Part shown: positions 53,734-61,532 of the stretch, one piece after another | Position numbering within the stretch: position 1 is the stretch's first letter | Layout: every line of letters starts with the position of its first letter | Origin: Parabacteroides gordonii MS-1 = DSM 23371 | Lineage (GTDB): Bacteria; Bacteroidota; Bacteroidia; Bacteroidales; Tannerellaceae | Direction: 5' to 3' | DNA length: 64,000 nucleotides | Assembly: GCF_000969825.1 (NCBI RefSeq) | Contig: NZ_KQ033919.1 | Coordinates: 3,980,749-4,044,748, forward strand | Notes under the pieces: generated by a model | The model's database searches: none | Seen by the model: the letters and a program-made list of their open reading frames with translations, nothing else | What the model was told of the DNA's origin: nothing | Made by a program: the position numbers and the translations under genes

Positions 53734-55320
53734 ATGGCTACTAACAAAAATTCTAATCGATATTCATCAGACCAAAAAAAGAAGAGCTTCTTTAAAGGAA
53801 AGACTTTTATGCTTCTTTTGGGAGTGATTTTTGGTGCCGGGGTTATGATCCTGGCTTACAATACTTCTGTCTATTTTTCTTCCGATGAGTCATGTATGAT
53901 GTGTCATGTACACCCGCATGTGGAAAATAGCTGGAAACTGTCCAAACACGTAAATAACGGTAGTGGTGTGAAAGTACATTGTGTAGACTGTCACCTTCCG
54001 CCTAAAAACGACACCTGGAACCATTATACGGCAAAAGCAAAGCTGGGTCTGAAAGATGTGTGGTCTTTTATGACAAAGGACAGCGCCGATTTTGACTGGA
54101 ATGCAAAGTCAGAGTTGGAACATGCCGTAAAGTATATCCCTAACGAATCATGTAAAGAGTGTCACCAGAATTTGTTTCCGGAAGGAATTACAAACGATGG
54201 TATCACAGCACACCTTTATTATGATGAGAATGAAAAGAAACTGGACTTGCAGTGTATCAGCTGCCACCTGGATGCAGGACACTATAACCCGAACTACAAT
54301 CACTCGAAGATGACGGGTGTTCCGGGTATGGCTTCCGGTTCCGGAGCGATCGATACAAGCTTGTATTTTAAAGAACCGACGACGGTAACAGCTTTTGCTG
54401 ATTATAAGGAACAGATCCCCGGCACTCCGGTGTCGTTTAAGATGGTGGCTGTTCCGGGCGGAACATTCAAGATGGGTAGCACCTCGAAAGAACCGTTCCA
54501 TAAACCGGATGAAGAACCCGTACGTGACGTAACTGTCAGCCCGTTCTTTATGGCTGAACTGGAAGTGACCTGGGATCAGTACTGGGCATTCTACGGCAGT
54601 ACGATGAGTGAAGGACGTACACCTCCCGAAACTGTATATGCGAACAACAGTAATCCGGATGTAGATGCGATCTCCGGCCCGACTCCTCCGTTCGGATTCC
54701 CCGACCAGGGATGGGGTGGCGGCGACCGTCCGGCTATCACGATGACACATTATGCGGCTGAAACATTCTGCCAGTGGCTGTCGAAAAAGACCGGTAAGAA
54801 ATACCGTCTGCCAACTGAAGCCGAATGGGAATATGCAGCCCGTGGTGGTACGGAAACTCCTTACTTCTTCTCCGGCAGTCCGAAAGATTTCTCGGATCAG
54901 GGCTTCTGGCGTAAGTTCTTCGATGCAAAGACCGACAGTATCAGTTCGTTCGTCATTTACAGCAAGAACAGTAAGAATAAGACACAGGAACCGGATCTGG
55001 TGAAAGCCAATCCGTTCGGATTAAAGAATATGTTGGGTAATGTCATGGAATATTGTGCAGATAAATACGATCCCGAAGCTTACAGCAAGGGTGGTAATGC
55101 TGTTACAAATCCATTGGTGACTGAAGGAACGGAATGGGTAGTACGCGGAGGTAACTATACTTCGGATGCGGCAGACCTTCGTTCGGCAGCCCGCGACTAT
55201 ACCAAACATGATGCGTGGTTGAAGACAGACCCGCAGCAACCTAAAAGTATCTGGTGGTACTCAGACATACGCGGCATCGGTTTCCGTGTAGTATGCGAGC
55301 CGGATGCATCAGTAAAGTAG
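53734..55320 (+). CDS. NapC/NirT-type tetraheme cytochrome c fused to a SUMF1-fold domain
   Basis: 528 residues. A membrane anchor (MLLLGVIFGAGVMILAY, about 26-42) precedes four c-type haem sites: CMMCH (54-58), CVDCH (83-87), CKECH (140-144) and CISCH (174-178), as in NapC/NrfH quinol dehydrogenases. Residues about 235-525 are an SUMF1/formylglycine-generating-enzyme fold (VAVPGGTFKMGS; PVRDVTVSPFFMAELEVTWD; YRLPTEAEWEYAARGG; MLGNVMEYCADKYDP; VRGGNYTSDAADLRSAARDY; GIGFRVVCE). The two active-site cysteines of true FGE, expected in the RGG...R region, are absent, so sulfatase activation is unlikely. Probably takes electrons from menaquinol, or feeds them to it. First gene of the redox operon. 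Confidence 0.9.
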   Translation: MATNKNSNRYSSDQKKKSFFKGKTFMLLLGVIFGAGVMILAYNTSVYFSSDESCMMCHVHPHVENSWKLSKHVNNGSGVKVHCVDCHLPPKNDTWNHYTAKAKLGLKDVWSFMTKDSADFDWNAKSELEHAVKYIPNESCKECHQNLFPEGITNDGITAHLYYDENEKKLDLQCISCHLDAGHYNPNYNHSKMTGVPGMASGSGAIDTSLYFKEPTTVTAFADYKEQIPGTPVSFKMVAVPGGTFKMGSTSKEPFHKPDEEPVRDVTVSPFFMAELEVTWDQYWAFYGSTMSEGRTPPETVYANNSNPDVDAISGPTPPFGFPDQGWGGGDRPAITMTHYAAETFCQWLSKKTGKKYRLPTEAEWEYAARGGTETPYFFSGSPKDFSDQGFWRKFFDAKTDSISSFVIYSKNSKNKTQEPDLVKANPFGLKNMLGNVMEYCADKYDPEAYSKGGNAVTNPLVTEGTEWVVRGGNYTSDAADLRSAARDYTKHDAWLKTDPQQPKSIWWYSDIRGIGFRVVCEPDASVK

Positions 55321-55362
55321 ACTAGTGTAAAAATTATATCAATTCTTTAAATTTGCTATATC

Positions 55363-56748
55363 ATGAAAAAGGAAAACAGTATCAGTAGAAGATCATTTTT
55401 AAAAAGTTCGGCTATGGCTGGTGCACTGGGTGCAATCGGTACAGGTAGTGCGGCTAGTGTTTTAACTTCTTGTGACGGTGGAAGCAAGGCGAATGCTTTG
55501 AAACCGCTGAAAGAACCCGGAACGTACTACGTTCCCGAATTGCCGGATCTGGCAACCGACGGACAGGAACTGAAAGCCGGTGTTATCGGTTGTGGCGGAC
55601 GTGGTTCCGGTGCAGCTTTCAACTTCCTGAATGCCGCCAACGGTGTTACAATCGTTGCACTGGGTGATACTTTCCAGGAAAGAGTGGATGAACTGGCTGA
55701 TAAGCTGAAAAAAGATAAAAACATAGATATTCCCGCCGATAAGCGTTTTGTCGGTTTGGATGCTTATAAACAAGTAATAGATAGTGGGGTAGATGTTGTG
55801 ATCATTGCAACTCCTCCCGTGTTCCGTCCGGTACATTTCCAATATGCTACGGAAAAAGGAAAACATTCATTCCTTGAAAAACCGATCTGTGTAGACCCGG
55901 TAGGTTATCGTACGATCATGGCTACTGCTAAACAGGCGGATGCCAAGAACCTGCGTGTAATCACAGGTACACAACGTCATCACCAGCGTCCTTATGTGGA
56001 ATCTTATAAGAAGGTAATGGAAGGTATGATCGGTGAAATTACCGGTGGTACGGTTTACTGGAACCAGAATATGTTGTGGTTCCGCGAACGTCAGAAAGAC
56101 TGGAATGATTGTGAATATATGATCAAAGACTGGGTAAACTGGAAATGGTTGTCAGGTGATCATATCGTTGAACAGCATGTACACAACATCGATGTATTCA
56201 CCTGGTTCAGCGGTTTGAAACCGGTTAAGGCTGTCGGTTTCGGTTCCCGCCATCGTCGTGTTACAGGTGACCAGTATGATAATTTCAGTATCGACTTCAC
56301 GATGGAGAACGGTATCCACATGCACAGTATGTGCCGCCAGATCGACGGTTGCGTGAATAATGTAAGCGAATTTATTCAGGGGACAAAAGGTTCATGGGAT
56401 AGCTCTACTATGGAGATCAAAGACCTTGCCGGTAATGTGATATGGAAATACGACTACGAAGCAGAGAAAGCAAACTTCAAGCAGACTGACCCGTATACAT
56501 TGGAACATGTGAACTGGATTAACAGTATTCGTGGTAACAAACCGCTTCAGCAGGCATCCGAAACAGCCGTTTCCAATATGGCTGCTATTATGGGACGCGA
56601 ATCGGCATATACCGGTGCTGAAACAACCTGGGATGCAATGACTGCTTCTCCGTTGGATTATACTCCGAAAGACCTGAATCTGGGTAAGATGGATATGAGT
56701 ACGTTTACCGTTCCGGTTCCTGGCAAACCTCTTGAACAAAAGAAATAA
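55363..56748 (+). CDS. Tat-exported Gfo/Idh/MocA-family oxidoreductase (probable lipoprotein)
   Basis: 461 residues. SRRSFLKSS is a Tat signal and VLTSC (Cys37) a lipobox, so the protein is exported folded and may be lipid-anchored. The nucleotide-binding motif GVIGCGGRGSG and the LEKPICVDP segment are family hallmarks. TGTQRHHQRPYVESYKK and GDHIVEQHVHNID add likely substrate residues. GH109 glycosidases have this layout and were considered, but the residue pattern reads more like dehydrogenases. Tat export fits a pre-bound nicotinamide cofactor. It sits 42 bp after the tetraheme gene and 3 bp before the TIM-barrel gene, so the cytochrome may recycle its cofactor (inference). Confidence 0.87.
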   Translation: MKKENSISRRSFLKSSAMAGALGAIGTGSAASVLTSCDGGSKANALKPLKEPGTYYVPELPDLATDGQELKAGVIGCGGRGSGAAFNFLNAANGVTIVALGDTFQERVDELADKLKKDKNIDIPADKRFVGLDAYKQVIDSGVDVVIIATPPVFRPVHFQYATEKGKHSFLEKPICVDPVGYRTIMATAKQADAKNLRVITGTQRHHQRPYVESYKKVMEGMIGEITGGTVYWNQNMLWFRERQKDWNDCEYMIKDWVNWKWLSGDHIVEQHVHNIDVFTWFSGLKPVKAVGFGSRHRRVTGDQYDNFSIDFTMENGIHMHSMCRQIDGCVNNVSEFIQGTKGSWDSSTMEIKDLAGNVIWKYDYEAEKANFKQTDPYTLEHVNWINSIRGNKPLQQASETAVSNMAAIMGRESAYTGAETTWDAMTASPLDYTPKDLNLGKMDMSTFTVPVPGKPLEQKK

Positions 56749-56751
56749 GAT

Positions 56752-57693
56752 ATGACTCTGAATAGAAGAAACTTTTTAAGAACAACATTGTCCGGTGCCG
56801 CAGTAGCTGCTGTAAGCACCGGTGCATTGGCCTCCTGTGCCGGCAAGGCTTCTTCTCCGGAAACATGTCCGGAAACTAAATCCTGCTGTAACAGCAAGGC
56901 GAAACTGAACCTTTCTTTTCAGGAAGGGACTCCTCCGGGTGAAAACCTCAATGAGAAGTTCGACTATATGGAAAAGATGGGTATTGTCGGTTTCGAACCG
57001 GGCGGACGCGGACTGAAAGACCGTGTGGGTGAGATCAAACAGGCTTTGAACGGACGCAATATCAAAGTCAGTGCCATCTGTGCAGGCTTCGAAGGTTTTA
57101 TCCTCTCTACCGATCCGGCTATCCGTAAGCAATGTATGGATACGATGAAAGAGATCATCACGGCAGCCGGTGAGCTTGGTTCTACGGGTGTTATCATTGT
57201 TCCTGCTTTCAACGGACAAGTACCGGCGCTTCCTCATAACCAGGAAACGCGCGATTTCCTTTGCGAACAGTTCAACGAAATGGGTAACCATGCGGTTCAG
57301 AACGGAACGACCGTTATTTTTGAACCATTGAACCGTAAAGAATGTTTCTATATGCGTCAGGTAGCCGATGCAGCTTCCGTATGCCGGGATATAAACAATC
57401 CGGGTGTTCGCTGCATGGGTGACTTTTGGCATATGACCTGGGAAGAAACTTCCGACATGGGAGCGTTCCTCTCGGCGGGCGACTATCTCCAACACGTACA
57501 CGTGGCAAGCCGCAAACGACGCAGCATGCCGGGTGAAGACGGTGATGCGGATAACTATGTAGACGGCTTCAAAGGCCTGAAGATGATAGGTTATGATAAA
57601 TACGTAAGTTTCGAATGCGGATGCCAGGGTGACCGTAACACGGTGCTTCCGGCCGCAGTTGAATTATTACGCAAACAATGGGAAGAAGCATAA
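56752..57693 (+). CDS. Tat-exported sugar phosphate isomerase/epimerase-like TIM-barrel protein
   Basis: 313 residues. LNRRNFLRTT is a Tat signal and LASCAG (Cys29) a lipobox. The body is an AP-endonuclease-2/xylose-isomerase-like TIM barrel: MEKMGIVGFEPGGRG, VSAICAGFEGFIL, FEPLNRKECFYMRQV (metal-binding Glu), MGDFWHMTWEE (Asp/His), HVHVASRKRRSMPG and VSFECGCQGD (final Glu). The substrate cannot be a phosphorylated cytoplasmic sugar. In gut Bacteroides such proteins occur with Gfo/Idh/MocA enzymes in the 3-keto-sugar route for glycoside cleavage, where they act as isomerase/lyase-type components. Tight spacing (3 bp either side) indicates one operon. Confidence 0.85.
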   Translation: MTLNRRNFLRTTLSGAAVAAVSTGALASCAGKASSPETCPETKSCCNSKAKLNLSFQEGTPPGENLNEKFDYMEKMGIVGFEPGGRGLKDRVGEIKQALNGRNIKVSAICAGFEGFILSTDPAIRKQCMDTMKEIITAAGELGSTGVIIVPAFNGQVPALPHNQETRDFLCEQFNEMGNHAVQNGTTVIFEPLNRKECFYMRQVADAASVCRDINNPGVRCMGDFWHMTWEETSDMGAFLSAGDYLQHVHVASRKRRSMPGEDGDADNYVDGFKGLKMIGYDKYVSFECGCQGDRNTVLPAAVELLRKQWEEA

Positions 57694-57696
57694 ACT

Positions 57697-58407
57697 ATGC
57701 CTTTAGTATATCCTAATATGCAAATGAGTGAGGTGGTGGAAGAACATCCCTCACTCATTCCTGTGATCAACCGGTTTGGTATCCGTCTGGGATTGGGTGA
57801 CAAGTCGGTGAAGACTATCTGTGATGAATATCAGCTGGATACCGATTTCCTGCTGACGGTGATCAATACGTTCCTCAACGAAGAGTACTTCCCGGAGCGG
57901 AAGTTGCAGACATTCCATACATCACAGATCATCGATTACCTGACCAAGACCAACCAGTATTATTTACGTTATCAATTGCCGAACATAGAGCGGCATCTTA
58001 CCTCTTTTATCTCTATGAGTACGCCGGGAAACAATACATTGAACCTGATCGGTAAATTTTTCTCCTCTTTCAAGGAAGAGTTGACCAGCCGTATTCAGAA
58101 AGACGATGAGTTGTGGTTTCCCTATTGCCTGTCTTTAAGTGAAAAGATCAACGGTTGCCAAGCTTCGGGCGAAACCGGAGTGCTTCAGCTCGGTGGTGAG
58201 CAGCGGCTGGAAGATCCTATCGAAGCGCTGCTGTCAGACCTGAAAGGGATCATGGTTAAGCATCTGTCGGGCGATTACAATGAGAATTTATGCTATGCTG
58301 TGATCTTCGGTATCAGCAGTCTTGAGAAAGATATCAAGCAGCACAACCGCATCCGTTACCGTATTCTTACTCCGATGGTTTCCGCGATGGAGAAATTATG
58401 TAAATAA
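57697..58407 (+). CDS. DUF542/hemerythrin-like protein with degenerate di-iron ligands
   Basis: 236 residues, cytoplasmic. The N-terminal 60 residues match the ScdA/YtfE-type DUF542 region (MSEVVEEHPSLIPVINRFGI; LGLGDKSVKTICDEY). The remainder is an HHE-like four-helix bundle, but the usual His-His pair in helix 1 reads TNQYYLRYQLPNIERHL. Only scattered ligands remain in the last helix (DIKQHNRIRYRILTP). Acidic positions such as DDELWFP persist. A classic oxygen- or NO-sensing di-iron site is therefore doubtful. It is 3 bp from its neighbours and immediately followed by a LuxR-type regulator, so it may act as its sensor or partner. Confidence 0.82.
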   Translation: MPLVYPNMQMSEVVEEHPSLIPVINRFGIRLGLGDKSVKTICDEYQLDTDFLLTVINTFLNEEYFPERKLQTFHTSQIIDYLTKTNQYYLRYQLPNIERHLTSFISMSTPGNNTLNLIGKFFSSFKEELTSRIQKDDELWFPYCLSLSEKINGCQASGETGVLQLGGEQRLEDPIEALLSDLKGIMVKHLSGDYNENLCYAVIFGISSLEKDIKQHNRIRYRILTPMVSAMEKLCK

Positions 58408-58416
58408 TCCTTGTTG

Positions 58417-59001
58417 ATGCACAGAACCAGGCAAATAGCGATCATTCTATCCGATACTTTGCAAAGCATTGGCCTTCAGAGCTTGCTTACCGACTATTTC
58501 CCGCCGGTAGAAGTATGCTGGTTCCCTACCTTCGAAGCGTTTAATGCTTCGGGTTGCAACGACACGTTCGACTACTATTTTACATCACCGGAAACCCTGG
58601 TATTGAATGCCGATTTTTTCCTTCCCCGCCGTAGCAAAACAACCGTACTGATCGATGGGGGAGAAGGGGCAGGTGGAGTTTCCACTACCAACCATATCAC
58701 GATAAAAGCTCCGCAGGAGATCATCATCGAGCAGTTGCAGCAGTTAATGACCAACGATAACTCCGCTAATCTTTCCGGTGAAACCAACAAAGACCTTTCC
58801 ACCCGTGAGACGGATGTCCTCCAACTGATAGTAAAAGGCATCACCAACAAGGAAATAGCCGACAAGCTGAGTATCAGCCTGAACACAGTCCTTACCCACC
58901 GTAAAAACATTACCGCCAAGCTCGGCATCAAAACCGTTTCCGGCCTTACCTTCTATGCCATCATGAACGGGATTATTTCGGGGGATGATATAGAATTATA
59001 G
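58417..59001 (+). CDS. LuxR-family transcriptional regulator with atypical receiver
   Basis: 194 residues from MHRTRQIAIIL; TTG codons 3-6 bases upstream are less likely. Residues 1-110 resemble a receiver but lack the phospho-acceptor Asp (DYYFTSPETLVL stands where it would be). Residues about 130-190 are a complete LuxR HTH: LSTRETDVLQLIVKGITNKE, IADKLSISLNTVLTHRKNIT. It probably regulates its own operon or the TonB receptors downstream, and may respond to the hemerythrin-like partner rather than phosphorylation. Its stop codon overlaps the first unit of a palindrome array. Confidence 0.92.
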   Translation: MHRTRQIAIILSDTLQSIGLQSLLTDYFPPVEVCWFPTFEAFNASGCNDTFDYYFTSPETLVLNADFFLPRRSKTTVLIDGGEGAGGVSTTNHITIKAPQEIIIEQLQQLMTNDNSANLSGETNKDLSTRETDVLQLIVKGITNKEIADKLSISLNTVLTHRKNITAKLGIKTVSGLTFYAIMNGIISGDDIEL

Positions 59002-59117
59002 TGATCTCTGTTTAGGACTATAGTGATACTTCGGTTAATACTATAGTGCTGATATATGTAGGTCTATAGTGTTATAATAGGTCACACTACTGTGTAAAAT
59101 CACTACATCTAGTGATT
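58997..59117. repeat. Array of TATAGTG-centred quasi-palindromes at 22-23 bp pitch
   Basis: TATAGTG or close variants recur at 58997, 59019, 59042, 59065 and 59088 (TACTGTG), with a final inverted repeat AATCACTA/TAGTGATT (59098-59117). Spacing is 22, 23, 23 and 23 bp. Units are centred on CTATAG-like dyads and the first overlaps the luxR stop codon. The last one abuts the probable -33 element of the TonB receptor promoter. Function unknown; multi-site operator is the simplest reading. Confidence 0.75.
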
Positions 59118-59146
59118 GCGGACCTTGTTTCTTTCCCGTTTCTTTG
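59115..59146 (+). promoter_or_regulatory. Probable promoter of the tandem TonB receptors
   Basis: ATTG (59115-59118), a 20-bp spacer and TTTCTTTG (59139-59146, one mismatch to TAnnTTTG). The -33 element overlaps the last array unit, so a repressor or activator bound there would affect polymerase. Confidence 0.45.
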
Positions 59147-59177
59147 CAATCGTAAAATACTAATAGTTCGAAATACA

Positions 59178-61529
59178 ATGAAACAACGCTACCTGTATGT
59201 CCTGGTCGCAGGCTCTTTTCTTTGTTTGCAAACGATGAAAGCCGATGAGGTGAATGTAAACAAAAATGATACTATTAAGACATATAATATCGATGAGGTT
59301 ATCATCACTTCGTCGACGAAGGAGACGAACGACCTGCGTTTGTTGCCAGGATCTGTATCTATCCTTTCCCCGCAAGCTGTTTCAGGACGTCAGATCGATG
59401 CGTTGAAAGATATCAGTGCGTATGTTCCCAATCTTTATATGCCGGATTACGGTTCCAAAATGACTTCGGCTATCTATATCCGCGGTATCGGTGCACGAAG
59501 CAGCGGGCAGTCGATCGGACTTTATGTGGATAATGTGCCGTATCTGGATAAGAGTGCATTCGATTTTGAATTGAACGATATCCAGCGTATCGAAGTGCTG
59601 CGTGGCCCCCAGGGTACGTTGTACGGACGTAATGCGATGGGAGGTATCGTGAATATTTATACCTTGTCGCCATTCAACTATCAGGGGACGAAGCTGACTC
59701 TTTCGGGTGGTAATTATGGCGCTTTTAAGGCTAAGGCATCCCATTACAGGAAACTGAGCGAAAAGGTCGGTATTTCACTCAGCGGTTATTATGACCGTAA
59801 TGACGGGTTCTTTGTCAATGAATATGATAATACCCGTGCGGATAAGGAACAGTCGGCCGGCGGACGCTTCAAACTGGACTGGCTGATCAATCCGAACCTG
59901 AAAGCGCAATATACTTTCAACTACGATCATGTAGATCAGGGCGCCTTTCCCTATGGATTGTATAATAAGGAATCAGGTGTTGTTGAGCCGATCCGCATAA
60001 ACGATCCCAGTTCTTATCTGCGTAATATGTTGAATAATAGTCTTTATCTGGAATGGAAAACAGATAAGATCCTGTTGTCTTCCACTACTGCCTACCAGTA
60101 TTTGAAAGATGATATGAAGATGGATCAGGATTATACGGAGAAATCTATCTTTACATTGAATCAGAAACAGAAGCAATATGCCTGGAGCGAAGAAGTTGCG
60201 ATTAAATCAAACGATAAGAAGAATTATCAATGGAGCTTCGGGGCGTATGGTTTTTATAATAGTTTGAAAACGGATGGGCCGGTGATGTTTAAGGAAGATG
60301 GTATAAAAGAAATCCTTCAAGCTCAATTTGATAAAATACCTATGCCTAAGATTACCGTTAAAGGTGAGAATAATCAAATTTATTTCCCTGGATACTTTGA
60401 AACACCGACTTATGGGTTAGCATTATTTCATCAATCAACTTATAATGATTTATTTATTCCAGGTCTATCTGTTACGGCGGGTATCCGCTTAGATTACGAA
60501 CATGCGAAATTGAATTATGACTCATCGGTAAAGGGGATGACGATGAATATATTTATGCCGAGTATGGCTCCGGGCATGCCGGCAATTAATCAGGATTTCC
60601 CGGTGACAGCCCATTTACAGGGAGAGGAGTCTCAGGATTTCTTGCAGGTTTTGCCTAAAGTGTCTTTGCGTTATCAATGTTCACCGGGGACATTTACTTA
60701 TGTTTCTGTAGCAAAGGGATATAAAACAGGGGGGTATAATGTACAGATGTTTGGAGATCTGGTACAGGCACAGGCTCAGTATGATCTTAAAGAAGAAATA
60801 AAAAATATGATGCCGCCGGCAATGAGTGGTATGTTTGAAAATCCGGAGTTACCTCCTGTATCTGATGTTGCGTCGTTTAAGCCTGAGCATAGTTGGAACT
60901 ATGAAATGGGGGTTCGTAGTGAACTTATCAAGAATCGTCTGAATATGGAGCTGACGCTCTTTTATATGGATATTCAGGATATCCAGTTGACAACTTTCGC
61001 TCAGAATGGTAGTGGCCGTATGATTACCAATGGAGGTAAAGCGGATAGTTATGGTGTTGAAGTTGGTTTGCGAGGTCTTCTTGCTGAAGGTTTAACAGCT
61101 GATCTTAATTATGGTTTTACCCGTGCTACTTTCCGCGATTATATGACGCAGGTAAAAGAAGATGGAGAGTTAGTGGATAAGGATTATAAAAATAACTTTA
61201 TTCCGTATACACCCCGTCATACGGTAAGTTTGGGATTTCAATATACTAAACTGCTTCATAATTGCTGGTTCGATCAATTTACAATTTCAGCTCAATATAC
61301 CGGAGCCGGAAAGATCTTCTGGACAGAAGAAAATAATCTTAGCCAGGATTTCTACGGCGTGCTGAACGGTAAAGCCGGTGTCCGTAAAGGAGCTGTCAAT
61401 CTGAATGTATGGAGCCGCAATATAACGAATACGGATTATCAGGCATTCTATTTTGAATCGTTCGATAACTCATTTATACAAAAAGGTAAACCGTTCCAGA
61501 TCGGGGCAGAAGTTACGGTAGCGTTTTAA
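59178..61529 (+). CDS. TonB-dependent receptor with methionine-rich loops
   Basis: 783 residues from MKQRYLYVLVAG; the open frame extends 22 codons upstream into the promoter. Signal peptide near LCLQTMKA, TonB-box-like IDEVIITSS, plug (YVPNLYMPDYGSKMTSAIYI; IEVLRGPQGTLYGRNAMGGI), then a 22-strand-type barrel ending in IGAEVTVAF. It is a classic siderophore/vitamin-type receptor, not SusC. Barrel loops carry Met/Pro-rich inserts (NIFMPSMAPGMPAIN; MMPPAMSGMFENPELPP) absent from the downstream paralogue, which is 92 residues shorter. The central part of the gene (about 60280-61300) is visibly more AT-rich than both ends. Cargo unknown; metal or metal chelate is plausible. Confidence 0.92.
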   Translation: MKQRYLYVLVAGSFLCLQTMKADEVNVNKNDTIKTYNIDEVIITSSTKETNDLRLLPGSVSILSPQAVSGRQIDALKDISAYVPNLYMPDYGSKMTSAIYIRGIGARSSGQSIGLYVDNVPYLDKSAFDFELNDIQRIEVLRGPQGTLYGRNAMGGIVNIYTLSPFNYQGTKLTLSGGNYGAFKAKASHYRKLSEKVGISLSGYYDRNDGFFVNEYDNTRADKEQSAGGRFKLDWLINPNLKAQYTFNYDHVDQGAFPYGLYNKESGVVEPIRINDPSSYLRNMLNNSLYLEWKTDKILLSSTTAYQYLKDDMKMDQDYTEKSIFTLNQKQKQYAWSEEVAIKSNDKKNYQWSFGAYGFYNSLKTDGPVMFKEDGIKEILQAQFDKIPMPKITVKGENNQIYFPGYFETPTYGLALFHQSTYNDLFIPGLSVTAGIRLDYEHAKLNYDSSVKGMTMNIFMPSMAPGMPAINQDFPVTAHLQGEESQDFLQVLPKVSLRYQCSPGTFTYVSVAKGYKTGGYNVQMFGDLVQAQAQYDLKEEIKNMMPPAMSGMFENPELPPVSDVASFKPEHSWNYEMGVRSELIKNRLNMELTLFYMDIQDIQLTTFAQNGSGRMITNGGKADSYGVEVGLRGLLAEGLTADLNYGFTRATFRDYMTQVKEDGELVDKDYKNNFIPYTPRHTVSLGFQYTKLLHNCWFDQFTISAQYTGAGKIFWTEENNLSQDFYGVLNGKAGVRKGAVNLNVWSRNITNTDYQAFYFESFDNSFIQKGKPFQIGAEVTVAF

Positions 61530-61532
61530 GTT

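Noticed and set aside
54148-54750. 200-codon minus-strand frame inside the cytochrome fusion gene
   Set aside because: Basic, Arg/Ser/His-rich composition and no start signals; an antisense shadow.
53734-55320. Formylglycine-generating enzyme for the sulfatases
   Set aside because: The catalytic cysteine pair is absent, and the sulfatases are serine-type, which need an anSME instead.
55363-56748. GH109 alpha-N-acetylgalactosaminidase
   Set aside because: Tat signal and length fit, but the residues around the nucleotide and substrate sites read more like Gfo/Idh/MocA oxidoreductases. Not excluded.
59002-59177. Riboswitch (for example cobalamin) ahead of the TonB receptors
   Set aside because: No conserved B12-box or other riboswitch core seen; the region is filled by the palindrome array and a promoter.
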